This document shows, piece after piece, positions 1 to 11,014 of a stretch of DNA of 64,000 nt (its first letter is position 1; each line of letters opens with the position of its first letter). The stretch lies in NCBI GenBank assembly GCA_948146395.1, contig OX411555.1, positions 43,361,725-43,425,724 of the forward strand. Reading direction: 5' to 3'. Under the pieces are notes generated by a model. The model worked only from the letters and a program-made list of their open reading frames with translations, did no database searches and was not told the origin of the DNA. The translations under genes and the position numbers were made by a program. The DNA is from Fragum whitleyi. Taxonomy: Eukaryota > Mollusca > Bivalvia > Cardiida > Cardiidae.

Positions 1-79
1 ACAAGAAAGGGGGAAGAGACGTATTTTCAATTCAACGACTAAACCTAACATGTTTAAAGAAATGCTAAGATTATGTCAG

Positions 80-502
80 TACAGTTAAAAACATCGTGAA
101 ATTGACATTGATCTCGATCAGAACCATTCCAAATCGCTCACTCAGCGCTCCATTCATTCATTCCTAACACTCACTCAAATCATTCAAAAACGCTCCAAAA
201 TCACTAAAATATATACGATCAACAGCTAAATTCAAAATAAACATAAAAGTTAAATCGCGATTTCACTAACATATTTGAAATTGTAAGTGTTTGATTGGTT
301 CTTGAAGAACGAGAACGCTTTTTATAGACCTTGTATGCATATTTTATTAAAGGGAGGAAATAACATCGCTGAAAAAAATTAGCAATGTTTGATTACCTCC
401 CTTTAATTTCACTCAAAACTCGCTTAACACACTCATTCAATTTCATCTTAAAATCATTCCAAAATCATTCATCTTGTCAATTTCACGATGTTGATAACTG
501 TA
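80..502. mobile_element. M1 MITE (Tc1/mariner-like), unit 1
   Basis: Terminal inverted repeats begin TACAGTTAAAAACATCGTG and end with the reverse complement, closing in AACTGTA, with TA at both edges. The interior is a second inverted repeat around AAAGGGAGG ... CCTCCCTTTAA, so the whole element folds back on itself. It has no coding capacity. TA flanks and a CAGT start fit non-autonomous Tc1/mariner elements; the family assignment is inferred. Confidence 0.85.
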
Positions 503-504
503 CC

Positions 505-590
505 TGTGGTCGAGAGATAGAGCGTCGGTATTGAGATCAAGAGGCAACAGGTCCGTTCCTTGGGGCGGCTATCGATATCGCATTTTGCAA
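505..590 (+). repeat. tRNA-derived SINE head (family 2), unit 1
   Basis: A degenerate tRNA-like stretch (TGGTCGAGAGATAGAGCG, then GGTCCGTTCC, then GGGGCGGCTATCGAT) resembles the tRNA-like heads of the SINEs at 52602-52811 and 59826-59990. It starts directly after an M1 MITE. The same piece recurs at about 6186, 11977 and 18205. Confidence 0.45.
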
Positions 591-718
591 AATTAATACA
601 ATCAGGAAAAGTAATGAATGTTTTCGCCATGTAGCTGAATTGGGAAAAATTGTTTTAAGCTGTAAAAACTTGTTTATCCCTCGTTGTTGAATAAAAAGGT
701 CTGAATCTTTTTATTTTT

Positions 719-910
719 CATGCCTGCCGGTTGCAAGGCGTAATATTGTGGCGGGATCAGTTACGTCAAGCGGATATAGTCCACAAGTCCAATGGACAAA
801 CATGACAGTGTGTTACAAATTGATTCTAGACTTGGTAGGATATTTTTCCAAGACTACGTAGCGCGTTTTATAAGAACCATACTCAGCCTTGCATGGTTTC
901 AGAAACATTG
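719..910 (+). repeat. Old dispersed repeat, unit 1
   Basis: A stretch with GACTACGTAGCGCG and TAAGAACCAT resembles the sequence at about 59725-59805 (GACTGCGTAGCGCAG, then TAAGAACCGTA). It recurs in each unit near 6400, 12191 and 18419. Its origin is not recognised. Confidence 0.4.
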
Positions 911-947
911 CCAGGTTTGAATATGAGCTTTGTCCAGAACAGATCTC

Positions 948-1176
948 TAAACCCTTTGCTGTTTAATCCCTGCTTTTTACGTGCCTGTGCTTTTATGACT
1001 GAGAAAACATTGTGAAAAAAGAAGAAATTGCTTCTGACAAGCAATTTCTTCTTTTTCCACACTATTTTCTACCCTACTGAATGGTTATTTTTCAAATTAT
1101 ACCCACTTTTAATTTTCGTCTGCAAAACCTTTGAATTTGGACAGGTCCAAAATTTTGTAAAACAAGAAAGGGTTAA
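948..1176. mobile_element. M4 MITE (piggyBac-like), unit 1
   Basis: The ends are TAAACCCTTTGCTGTTT and AACAAGAAAGGGTTAA, inverted copies of each other. In unit 4 the left edge is a clean TTAA, matching the TTAA on the right, which is the target duplication of piggyBac-type transposons. The centre is a perfect-looking hairpin around AAGAAATTGCTT. A further copy is nested in another MITE at 61677-61906. Confidence 0.75.
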
Positions 1177-1987
1177 AGTGCACTTGGTCTTGGGTTAAAA
1201 GCAATGGATCAACTCTTAGAAAAGCCTCATACGATCTATAGATAAAATTATACGCCAAACCCACTGAAAGATAGGTAAAATGGTTATGTTTGTGAAGTTT
1301 CGGACATCCGAAATTGAGTCAACCTGAGAAAAACCTAGGCAAATAAAAAATGAACATTGTATGCTTACTAGTGGACAAAAATGTTTGTCCAATCAACTTG
1401 ATTTTTACCGAAATGATTGTCTTCATGTAATCTTTGACCAGCTTTAAATTGTTAAGAAGGGTCAAAAACTTAAGACACGAGGTTAAACCTGAGAACAACT
1501 TTGAAAATTAACCATGAATTAGATGTAAAGGATTTTTTAAATGATTTTAGATGAAACCGTAACTCGGTCACGGGGTCAAAATTCTAGAAATAACTGCATT
1601 TGCTCTCTAGAAGCCATATCTTTTATCAAATCAGAATGATTATGTTGGTTTTTAAAACAAACATTTTTGCTTTAGCTTTGAAATTATCCCCATTGTGACC
1701 CTCTTATTCAGACTTTGATTTTTGGCGTAACTCTAGACTGGTAGCCGTTTCTTATATAGAGGTACATCATTGAAAATATGTAATAACAAGAGGACAAAGA
1801 GGGCCTGTATCGCTCCACTGGCTTTAAAATCGTTAGACTTTCATTAAATAAAGCTTACTTTAAATGAATACATTAACTCCGAAATCTCCTAAGACCTATC
1901 TAATAATAATTAACTGGTTCTGGTCCATATTGCACCAAAATATTCAATCACAAAGAACCTGCAACCCTTCACCCATCTTATTAAAAC

Positions 1988-2380
1988 ATATGGTTCACAT
2001 GGAGATGTCATTCGGAAATTTAGGGCTCAAAATAGACCCTGCCCTGCCACGCCCATATTTATGGACCAATCTAAATTCTTGAACAATTTAGGTAAAGGGT
2101 CACTAAAGGAACATTTTGGTAAAGTTTCATTGAAATCGGCCCAGTGATTCAGGAGGAGATGTCGTTTAAAGATTTCGGGCTCAAAATAAGCCTTGCCCTG
2201 CCACGTCCATATTTATGGGCCAATCAAAATTTCCTGAACAATTTAAGTAAAGGGTCATTAAAGGAACATTCCGGTAAAGTTTCATTGCAATCGGCCCAAT
2301 GGTTCAGGGGGAGATGTCGTTTAAAGATTTCGGGCTCAAAATAAGCCCCGCCCTGCCACGCCCATATTTATGGGCCAATC
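1988..2380 (+). repeat. ~155-bp sub-repeat block, unit 1
   Basis: Two and a half copies of a sub-repeat whose register points (GGTTCA or GATTCA, then GAGATGTC) are at 1992, 2145 and 2301. Each contains GCCCTGCCACGCCCATATTT followed by TGGGCCAATC. The same block is at 7673-8061, 13464-13852 and, extended, at 19690-20758. Short open frames here follow the repeat and are not genes. Confidence 0.85.
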
Positions 2381-3280
2381 CGGCGGTATTACGGAAACTG
2401 ATGATTAATGCAGCTTTATTGTTATCGCTCTGTCGGTCCAAGGGTTACGAACGTATTAGGTAGTGTGCAAATCAATGTTCTAAAACTTATTAAAAATTAC
2501 GCACAATTATCGGAATAACAGAAGACAAGAAAACCTCGTCATTTCAAATCCCTCGTTAGACATGTTGCTGCAGACACTTTATATGTCATTGGGATTTCCC
2601 CGTGTTCTCTGAAAATGCCGTTTATAAACGAGGATAGTCGAATGACCTTTTTGAAATAATTTCCGGTAGCGTCTATTTTCACTTCGGATAAAATACACGT
2701 AGATCTATTTTAAGACTTTAAGAAAGGGCTATTTCGATATTTTATCTGTCAGAGCTGTATAAATCACTAAGAATATCCGTCAATCAAACCCGACTCGCCC
2801 AAGTACAAGCATCTATTTAATCGTTAGAAATAAGGAATAATGGAGGAGAAAAGTGCCTTATCGAATCTATATAAATATAAAACACTCTTGTCCATCGGAT
2901 ATTAACAATGAAATATAAAAATGAGAGAGAAAAAAAATAATTATAGCAGCAATTTATTATTAGTTTGCACGAATTTAATTCTTGCAAACCTAAACTAACC
3001 CCATCTGTTTGAAATTGATTATCAAAGAGAAAATAACAATATATAAAAAAAAAAAAAAAACTTGAAATTTCCATTATATCTTAGACAAAAAACAAGACAG
3101 TGCGGACAAGTATGTACGAAGCCTGTAGTTGGTATTTTCCCTTTTCAAGAATAGTTACATTTGTATCATGCGTTAAGAGTAATAAACATAAATATATATT
3201 TATATACTGTAACAATAGAATGCACTTTTATAGGTTAACACGATGTAGAAAGTGAATGAAAAACATAACAATATAACAAG
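2381..3280. other. Unit body, no gene seen
   Basis: AT-rich sequence conserved in units 1-3 (also 8062-8953 and 13853-14744). It contains a variable poly-A tract near 3046 that differs in length between units. I see no exon, RNA gene or named repeat in it. Confidence 0.5.
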
Positions 3281-3409
3281 CCCTGCGTTCTGGGCAAAAA
3301 ACGCTCGCAAACGCCCGGAAACCGAACACCGCCCTGCACGTGGGTACAGGTGCAGGGCGGGGCAACAACCACCAAACGCCCCACAAACGTCCCCAACCCG
3401 AACGCAGGA
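3281..3409. repeat. GC-rich foldback, unit 1
   Basis: An island of high GC in AT-rich DNA. The outer arms are CCCTGCGTTC and GAACGCAGG; an inner hairpin pairs CCGCCCTGCAC with GTGCAGGGCGG. It is repeated at 8954-9082 and 14745-14873; in unit 3 one inner pair is lost by a G-to-C change. Two overlapping minus-strand open frames of 60 and 76 codons through this island look like by-products of its composition. Confidence 0.6.
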
Positions 3410-3788
3410 CAAAGCAAATAAATAGATCAAATTAAAGTTTTGTAAAAAATGATATTTAGCAATGCGTAGAAAGGAAAATTATCCTTTATGGGACTATTCA
3501 CAATATGCTATAAATCTGCAAAAACACAACCAAAGAAAAGTATTCTTCCAAAATCTAAAGAAAAATCAAGCAAAAAGGAGATAACCAGAGATCCCCGTTA
3601 GAACAACACAATCCGTCAGCGAATGATATCCCTGACTGAGTGTTATGTAATAATGGATTGTATAACCTTTGAATAACTTTATAAAACCTCATAACTACAG
3701 TTTGAATGAGCTGTAGCTATGAGTTTATTGACTCTATTATAAATATTTATTATAATCTTATGAAATAAATCGCATAATCCATTTTTTT

Positions 3789-4625
3789 TTATGAGATAGA
3801 AATAGTTGGATTATAAATGGTTTTTCTACGCTTCATAAACGCTTTTACAACGTATTTTGCTGTCCTACGTACATGGTGTAATAATAAGTAGCATAGCCTT
3901 TGCTCTGGAGATAACTGCCTGTATACATCAGTTGTAATTATATCAGTGAAAACTTCGTTTCGTATATCGCAATAAAATTCACATTCAATTACAAAATGCT
4001 GTTCGTTTTCGATTGCGGCACTCGAACAAAAATTGCATATACGCATATCGATCGTCTCACTAATATACCTCCCAGTCTCAATTCTTAATGGTAGTATTCC
4101 ACACCTTAGTTGGGCAAGTAGGGAACGTTCATTCTTCTGTAGATTAAGTCTTACATAGTGTTCCGTCGAGAATTCCGTTTTGAACATCTTGTATGTACGA
4201 AGTTTCGGAGTACATTCAATATTATTTAACCATAATACACTGAATAGTTGTTTGATTCTCATTTCAGCTTGAGCTATATTAACGGGTTGTTTATTTGTGA
4301 AATGATGTGATAAATCTAGCTTCTCTTATACGGTCTTGATATCGCTACACCAATTATTTGCACATCTTTCATAGTCTACCTCAAAAATTTTCTTCAGGAG
4401 TCTATCACGAGGCATTTGCAGAAGTCTATTCCAATATCGTATGATGCTTATCCATTGTCTATATTGTGTTGGTAGCCAGCCAGTGTCACCGACCAGAGCA
4501 TTCACAGGGGCAAATCTATGAACGCCTAGAAAATACCGCATACATCTGTTCTGAATGTTATCTAGGCACTTATTGTAAGTGCCTGTAAATAACTGATCCC
4601 TCGATTTCAAGATTCTAGATCCAAG
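3789..4625 (-). pseudogene. LINE reverse-transcriptase ORF, C-terminal fragment, broken (unit 1)
   Basis: Minus-strand remains of the region that follows the reverse-transcriptase core in many animal non-LTR retrotransposons. It has the motif RCMRYFLGVHRFAPV, then GWLPTQYRQW, and a terminal zinc-knuckle-like CNFC ... H ... C. A TTA codon has become TAA at 4326-4328, splitting the frame. The stop codon at 3789 is followed by a short A run, as at a retrotransposon 3' end. The polymerase core is absent, so it cannot move by itself. Confidence 0.85.
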
Positions 4626-4888
4626 TTAATTGATACATTGTATTGAAAATCACAGCTAAAAAGTGTGAAAAACTTATACATGCGTTATAACTATAACAAA
4701 AGGTGTAAAAACAAACTATTATTACGTTTGTAGATAGTTGACATTACTCTAGCATTTGCCTTTCTTTGACTAAGATAGGGTTGAACGACAAAAAAAGAAA
4801 TATAGTTAAAGCGTTTTATTTTGGCGTTAAGGTAAGAAAAAACAATCATTAATTGGTCTTAACTTTACGCAAATCAACTTCTTTTCAG
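4626..4888 (+). other. Intron before Link exon, unit 1, with 116-bp deletion
   Basis: AT-rich sequence ending in the polypyrimidine-AG acceptor CTTCTTTTCAG at 4888. Relative to units 2 and 3, 116 bp are missing after GGTAAG at 4830. The missing segment includes an inverted copy of the ATTTTGGCG motif. Confidence 0.6.
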
Positions 4889-5160
4889 TTTATAACAGAG
4901 GAATCGCACTTGGGTCCTACCTGATACCATTTGAAGATGCAAGGTCAACATGCAAGAGCGAGATCGCAACTTTGGCGTCAGAGGCAGATTTGCTGGAATC
5001 AAGGGCTCTTGGTTTGAACGTGTGTGGGTTCGGCTGGCTCTCAAATGGCCGGATCGGAAAGGTTTTACAACGCCCAAGCCCGTGTACGTCTTACCCGTTC
5101 ACTGAAGGTGTAATTTATCGTGCCAGGCAACCTGCATCTAATGTGTGGTGTACGCTTTAA
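4889..5160 (+). CDS. Link-module terminal exon, copy 1
   Basis: Terminal exon encoding one Link (hyaluronan-binding type) module. It starts after a 3' splice site (CTTCTTTTCAG) with two bases that complete a split codon, then 89 codons and a TAA stop. Cysteines at exon residues 21, 45, 65 and 87 match the four-cysteine Link pattern, as do AR-x(2)-C, ATLASEADL and CGFGWLSNGRI. AATAAA follows at 5201-5206. The first exon, and so any signal peptide, was not found. Compared with the other two copies it has three amino-acid changes (I25 for N, K57 for M, T88 for R). Link modules bind hyaluronan or related glycans; that role is inferred from the fold only. Confidence 0.75.
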
Positions 5161-5224
5161 GGATAATTTTAGTCCACGCGTGACATTTAAAATATTTTCG
5201 AATAAACGCTAGGCAAAAGACTCA

Positions 5225-5650
5225 GCCCAGTCTGAGCATCAGCACTGTCTGACCAGATTATTTACTATGCACATTGTAGATAAATAAAGCCTCAAAGTAT
5301 CTTTAGAGAGTCAGACAAGCTCCTACTTAAACGATGTGGCTATATAGGCTGCAAAGTGTTTGCATCTCGCGTAAATGATCCTGTGCGTGGCATTTCCAAC
5401 AATTTCAAATATGAGCAAATTAAAGACTCTGGCCTGTCTGTGCATATGCACAGCCAGTTCAGAGTCTTTACTTTGCACTTGGTAGATCGAGAAGGTCTCA
5501 AAGTGTCTTTAGACTGTCAGGTAATCTTTTAATCACACTATGCGGCTGTCTAGGCTTCTAAATGTTGTCCCTTTAAAGTCGTAACAAATTGTAGAAAATG
5601 TCACGCACAGGCTAATGTGTGAAACTGTTGGAAATGTCACATATAGGCTA
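5225..5650. mobile_element. M8 repeat with internal palindromes, unit 1
   Basis: A repeat downstream of the Link exon. It contains a hairpin at 5422-5469 (AAAGACTCTG ... CAGAGTCTTT with a TGTGCATATGCACA core) and reiterated pieces such as GTCTCAAAGTGTCTTTAGA. Copies are at 11015-11440 and 17243-17668. Diverged fragments at 62215-62380 and 63001-63085 show that it is dispersed. Its ends and class are uncertain. Confidence 0.55.
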
Positions 5651-5760
5651 AATCGTCGTTTGATTAAAGTGAATCGGACAAACAAGAAAGGGGGAAGAGA
5701 CGTATTTTCAATTCAACGACTAAACCTAACATGTTTAAAGAAATGCTAAGATTATGTCAG

Positions 5761-6183
5761 TACAGTTAAAAACATCGTGAAATTGACATTGATCTCGATC
5801 AGAACCATTCCAAATCGCTCACTCAGCGCTCCATTCATTCATTCCTAACACTCACTCAAATCATTCAAAAACGCTCCAAAATCACTAAAATATATACGAT
5901 CAACAGCTAAATTCAAAATAAACATAAAAGTTAAATCGCGATTTCACTAACATATTTGAAATTGTAAGTGTTTGATTGGTTCTTGAAGAACGAGAACGCT
6001 TTTTATAGACCTTGTATGCATATTTTATTAAAGGGAGGAAATAACATCGCTGAAAAAAATTAGCAATGTTTGATTACCTCCCTTTAATTTCACTCAAAAC
6101 TCGCTTAACACACTCATTCAATTTCATCTTAAAATCATTCCAAAATCATTCATCTTGTCAATTTCACGATGTTGATAACTGTA
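5761..6183. mobile_element. M1 MITE, unit 2
   Basis: Same insertion as at 80-502, carried along by the tandem duplication. TA-flanked inverted repeats CAGTTAAAAACATCG ... ATAACTG. Confidence 0.85.
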
Positions 6184-6628
6184 CCTGTGGTCGAGAGATA
6201 GAGCGTCGGTATTGAGATCAAGAGGCAACAGGTCCGTTCCTTGGGGCGGCTATCGATATCGCATTTTGCAAAATTAATACAATCAGGAAAAGTAATGAAT
6301 GTTTTCGCCATGTAGCTGAATTGAGAAAAATTGTTTTAAGCTGTAAAAACTTGTTTATCCCTCGTTGTTGAATAAAAAGGTCTGAATCTTTTTATTTTTC
6401 ATGCCTGCCGGTTGCAAGGCGTAATATTGTGGCGGGATCAGTTACGTCAAGCGGATATAGTCCACAAGTCCAATGGACAAACATGACAGTGTGTTACAAA
6501 TTGATTCTAGACTTGGTAGGATATTTTTCCAAGACTACGTAGCGCGTTTTATAAGAACCATACTCAGCCTTGCATGGTTTCAGAAACATTGCCAGGTTTG
6601 AATATGAGCTTTGTCCAGAACAGATCTC

Positions 6629-6857
6629 TAAACCCTTTGCTGTTTAATCCCTGCTTTTTACGTGCCTGTGCTTTTATGACTGAGAAAACATTGTGAAAAA
6701 AGAAGAAATTGCTTCTGACAAGCAATTTCTTCTTTTTCCACACTATTTTCTACCCTACTGAATGGTTATTTTTCAAATTATACCCACTTTTAATTTTCGT
6801 CTGCAAAACCTTTGAATTTGGACAGGTCCAAAATTTTGTAAAACAAGAAAGGGTTAA
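6629..6857. mobile_element. M4 MITE, unit 2
   Basis: Same insertion as at 948-1176, including the internal AAGAAATTGCTT hairpin. Confidence 0.75.
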
Positions 6858-7672
6858 AGTGCACTTGGTCTTGGGTTAAAAGCAATGGATCAACTCTTAG
6901 AAAAGCCTCATACGATCTATAGATAAAATTATACGCCAAACCCACTGAAAGATAGGTAAAATGGTTATGTTTGTGAAGTTTCGGACATCCGAAATTGAGT
7001 CAACCTGAGAAAAACCTAGGCAAATAAAAAATGAACATTGTATGCTTACTAGTGGACAAAAATGTTTGTCCAATCAACTTGATTTTTACCGAAATGATTG
7101 TCTTCATGTAATCTTTGACCAGCTTTAAATTGTTAAGAAGGGTCAAAAACTTAAGACACGAGGTTAAACCTGAGAACAACTTTGAAAATTAACCATGAAT
7201 TAGATGTAAAGGATTTTTTAAATGATTTTAGATGAAACCGTAACTCGGTCACGGGGTCAAAATTCTAGAAATAACTGCATTTGCTCTCTAGAAGCCATAT
7301 CTTTTATCAAATCAGAATGATTATGTTGGTTTTTAAAACAAACATTTTTGCTTTAGCTTTGAAATTATCCCCATTGTGACCCTCTTATTCAGACTTTGAT
7401 TTTTGGCGTAACTCTAGACTGGTAGCCGTTTCTTATATAGAGGTACATCATTGAAAATATGTAATAACAAGAGGACAAAGAGGGCCTGTATCGCTCCACT
7501 GGCTTTAAAATCGTTAGACTTTCATTAAATAAAGCTTACTTTAAATGAATACATTAACTCCGAAATCTCCTAAGACCTATCTAATAATAATTAACTGGTT
7601 CTGGTCCATATTGCACCAAAATATTCAATCACAAAGAACCTGCAACCCTTCACCCATCTTATTAAAACATAT

Positions 7673-8061
7673 GGTTCAGATGGAGATGTCATTCGGAAAT
7701 TTAGGGCTCAAAATAGACCCTGCCCTGCCACGCCCATATTTATGGACCAATCTAAATTCTTGAACAATTTAGGTAAAGGGTCACTAAAGGAACATTTTGG
7801 TAAAGTTTCATTGAAATCGGCCCAGTGATTCAGGAGGAGATGTCGTTTAAAGATTTCGGGCTCAAAATAAGCCCTGCCCTGCCACGTCCATATTTATGGG
7901 CCAATCAAAATTTCCTGAACAATTTAAGTAAAGGGTCATTAAAGGAACATTCCGGTAAAGTTTCATTGCAATCGGCCCAATGGTTCAGGGGGAGATGTCG
8001 TTTAAAGATTTCGGGCTCAAAATAAGCCCCGCCCTGCCACGCCCATATTTATGGGCCAATC
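7673..8061 (+). repeat. ~155-bp sub-repeat block, unit 2
   Basis: Same block as at 1988-2380 with a few substitutions. Confidence 0.85.
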
Positions 8062-8953
8062 CGGCGATATTACGGAAACTGATGATTAATGCAGCTTTAT
8101 TGTTATCGCACTGTCGTTCCAAGGGTTACGAACGTATTAGGTAGTGTGCAAATCAATGTTCTAAAACTTATTAAAAATTACGCACAATTATCTGAATAAC
8201 AGAAGACAAGAAAACCTCGTCATTTCAAATCCCTCGTTAGACATGTTGCTGCAGACACTTTATATGTCATTGGGATTTCCCCGTGTTCTCTGAAAATGCC
8301 GTTTATAAACGAGGATAGTCGAATGACCTTTTTGAAATAATTTCCGGTAGCGTCTATTTTCACTTCGGATAAAATACACGTAGATCTATTTTAAGACTTT
8401 AAGAAAGGGCTATTTCGATATTTTATCTGTCAGAGCTGTATAAATCACTAAGAATATCCGTCAATCAAACCCGACTCGCCCAAGTACAAGCATCTATTTA
8501 ATCGTTAGAAATAAGGAATAATGGAGGAGAAAAGTGCCTTATCGAATCAAAATATAAAACACTCTTGTCCATCGGATATTAACAATGAAATATAAAAATG
8601 AGAGAAAAAAAAATAATTATAGCAGCAATTTATTATTAGTTTGCACGAATTTAATTCTTGCAAACCTAAACTAACCCCATCTGTTTGAAATTGATTATCA
8701 AAGAGAAAATAACAATATAAAAAAAAAAAAAAACTTGAAATTTCCATAATATCTTAGACAAAAAACAAGACAGTGCGGACAAGTATGTACGAAGCCTGTA
8801 GTTGGTATTTTCCCTTTTCAAGAATAGTTACATTTGTATCATGCGTTAAGAGTAATAAACATAAATATATATTTATATACTGTAACAATAGAATGCACTT
8901 TTATAGGTTAACACGATGTAGAAAGTGAATGAAAAACATAACAATATAACAAG

Positions 8954-9082
8954 CCCTGCGTTCTGGGCAAAAAACGCTCGCAAACGCCCGGAAACCGAAC
9001 ACCGCCCTGCACGTGGGTACAGGTGCAGGGCGGGGCAACAACCACCAAACGCCCCACAAACGTCCCCAACCCGAACGCAGGA
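8954..9082. repeat. GC-rich foldback, unit 2
   Basis: Same island as at 3281-3409; the inner hairpin is intact. Confidence 0.6.
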
Positions 9083-9462
9083 CAAAGCAAATAAATAGAT
9101 CAAATTAAAGTTTGGTAAAAAATGATATTTAGCAATGCGTAGAAAGGAAAATTATCCTTTATGGGACTATTCACAATATGCTATAAATCTGCAAAAACAC
9201 AACCAAAGAAAAGTATTCTTCCAAAATCTAAAGAAAAATCAAGCAAAAAGGAGATAACCAGAGATCCCCGTTAGAACAACACAATCCGTCAGCGAATGAT
9301 ATCCCTGACTGAGTGTTATGTAATAATGGATTGTATAACCTTTGAATAACTTTATAAAACCTCATAACTACAGTTTGAATGAGCTGTAGCTATGAGTTTA
9401 TTGACTCTATTATAAATATTTATTATAATCTTATGAAATAAATCGCATAATCCATTTTTTTT

Positions 9463-10299
9463 TTATGAGATAGAAATAGTTGGATTATAAATGGTTTTTC
9501 TACGCTTCATAAACGCTTTTACAACGTATTTTGCTGTCCTACGTACATGGTGTAATAATAAGTAGCATAGCCTTTGCTCTGGAGATAACTGCCTGTATAC
9601 ATCAGTTGTAATTATATCAGTGAAAACTTCGTTTCGTATATCGCAATAAAATTCACATTCAATTACAAAATGCTGTTCGTTTTCGATTGCGGCACTCGAA
9701 CAAAAATTGCATATACGCATATCGATCGTCTCACTAATATACCTCCCAGTCTCAATTCTTAATGGTAGTATTCCACACCTTAGTTGGGCAAGTAGGGAAC
9801 GTTCATTCTTCTGTAGATTAAGTCTTACATAGTGTTCCGTCGAGAATTCCGTTTTGAACATCTTGTATGTACGAAGTTTCGGAGTACATTCAATATTATT
9901 TAACCATAATACACTGAATAGTTGTTTGATTCTCATTTCAGCTTGAGCTATATTAACGGGTTGTTTATTTGTGAAATGATGTGATAAATCTAGCTTCTCT
10001 AATACGGTCTTGATATCGCTACACCAATTATTTGCACATCTTTCATAGTCTACCTCAAAAATTTTCTTCAGGAGTCTATCACGAGGCATTTGCAGAAGTC
10101 TATTCCAATATCGTATGATGCTTATCCATTGTCTATATTGTGTTGGTAGCCAGCCAGTGTCACCGACCAGAGCATTCACAGGGGCAAATCTATGAACGCC
10201 TAGAAAATACCGCATACATCTGTTCTGAATGTTATCTAGGCACTTATTGTAAGTGCCTGTAAATAACTGATCCCTCGATTTCAAGATTCTAGATCCAAG
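9463..10299 (-). pseudogene. LINE reverse-transcriptase ORF, C-terminal fragment, open (unit 2)
   Basis: The only array copy with an uninterrupted frame: 279 minus-strand codons between TAA stops, with no ATG at the left edge. It shows QNRCMRYFLGVHRFAPV, GDTGWLPTQYRQW and the C-terminal CNFC-x(10)-H-x(4)-C motif typical of the tail of non-LTR retrotransposon reverse-transcriptase proteins. The catalytic polymerase motifs are not present, so this is a 5'-truncated element, not a host gene, even though the frame is open. Confidence 0.85.
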
Positions 10300-10678
10300 T
10301 TAATTGATACATTGTATTGAAAATCACAGCTAAAAAGTGTGAAAAACTTATACATGCGTTATAACTATAACAAAAGGTGTAAAAACAAACTATTATTACG
10401 TTTGTAGATAGTTGACATTACTCTAGCATTTGCCTTTCTTTGACTAAGATAGGGTTGAACGACAAAAAAAGAAATATAGTTAAAGCGTTTTATTTTGGCG
10501 TTAAGGTAAGATGCGCCAAAATAAATCACCGCCAACAAATCTTAATCGAAAAACCGCCAAATGTGGACACCGCCAATTTAAAGCCGTTTACAGTATATGT
10601 CCCTGATTTATATATTATCCATGTTTAAAAAACAATCATTAATTGGTCTTAACTTTACGCAAATCAACTTCTTTTCAG
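10300..10678 (+). other. Intron before Link exon, unit 2, with empty MITE site
   Basis: Contains the 116-bp segment lost from unit 1 (10511-10626) and the unoccupied TA target (10596-10597) of the MITE inserted in unit 3. TTTTATTTTGGCG at about 10487 and CGCCAAAATAAA at about 10513 form an inverted repeat, and CGCCAA recurs several times after it, which suggests the remains of another small element. It ends in the CTTCTTTTCAG acceptor. Confidence 0.6.
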
Positions 10679-10950
10679 TTTATAACAGAGGAATCGCACT
10701 TGGGTCCTACCTGATACCATTTGAAGATGCAAGGTCAACATGCAAGAGCGAGAACGCAACTTTGGCGTCAGAGGCAGATTTGCTGGAATCAAGGGCTCTT
10801 GGTTTGAACGTGTGTGGGTTCGGCTGGCTCTCAAATGGCCGGATCGGAATGGTTTTACAACGCCCAAGCCCGTGTACATCTTACCCGTTCACTGAAGGTG
10901 TAATTTATCGTGCCAGGCAACCTGCATCTAATGTGTGGTGTAGGCTTTAA
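10679..10950 (+). CDS. Link-module terminal exon, copy 2
   Basis: Identical in protein sequence to copy 3: 89 codons after a split codon, cysteines at 21, 45, 65 and 87, stop TAA. AATAAA is at 10992-10997. The only difference from copy 3 seen inside the exon is silent (ACA for ACG after the third cysteine). The acceptor phase means that the missing upstream exon must end one base into a codon. An ATG at 10597 in the intron opens a frame into the exon, but it has no signal peptide and is probably fortuitous. Confidence 0.78.
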
Positions 10951-11014
10951 AGGATAATTTTAGTCCACGCGTGACATTTAAAATATTTTCGAATAAACGC
11001 TAGGCAAAAGACTC

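Larger units (their letters stand above)
1..5681 (+). repeat. Tandem array unit 1 (5.68 kb)
   Basis: First visible unit of a head-to-tail array; the window opens at the same base where units 2, 3 and 4 begin (5682, 11473, 17701). In order it holds an M1 MITE, a tRNA-like SINE piece, an M4 MITE, a ~155-bp sub-repeat block, a GC-rich foldback, a LINE fragment on the minus strand, a Link-module exon on the plus strand and an M8 repeat. It matches the other units almost base for base. The main difference is a 116-bp segment missing after position 4830, present in unit 2 at 10511-10626. Confidence 0.95.

Noticed and set aside
1864..2344. Plus-strand frames of 66-72 codons repeated in each array unit
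   Set aside because: They coincide with the ~155-bp sub-repeats, are broken in some units, and are not followed by other gene signals.
2560..2630. Possible signal-peptide first exon for the Link gene (ATGTTGCTGCAGACAC at about 2561)
   Set aside because: The frame stops after 16 codons, and the only nearby GT (GTGTTC) is a poor donor. The same weakness is present in all units.
3200..3430. Minus-strand 60- and 76-codon frames conserved in three units
   Set aside because: They lie over the GC-rich foldback. Conservation reflects recent duplication, not selection.
4874..5077. Minus-strand frames of 67-71 codons over the Link exon
   Set aside because: Antisense shadows of the Link exon.
9463..10299. 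Open 279-codon frame as a functional host gene
   Set aside because: Its motifs are those of a LINE tail, it has no ATG at the left edge and no polymerase core, and sister copies are broken.
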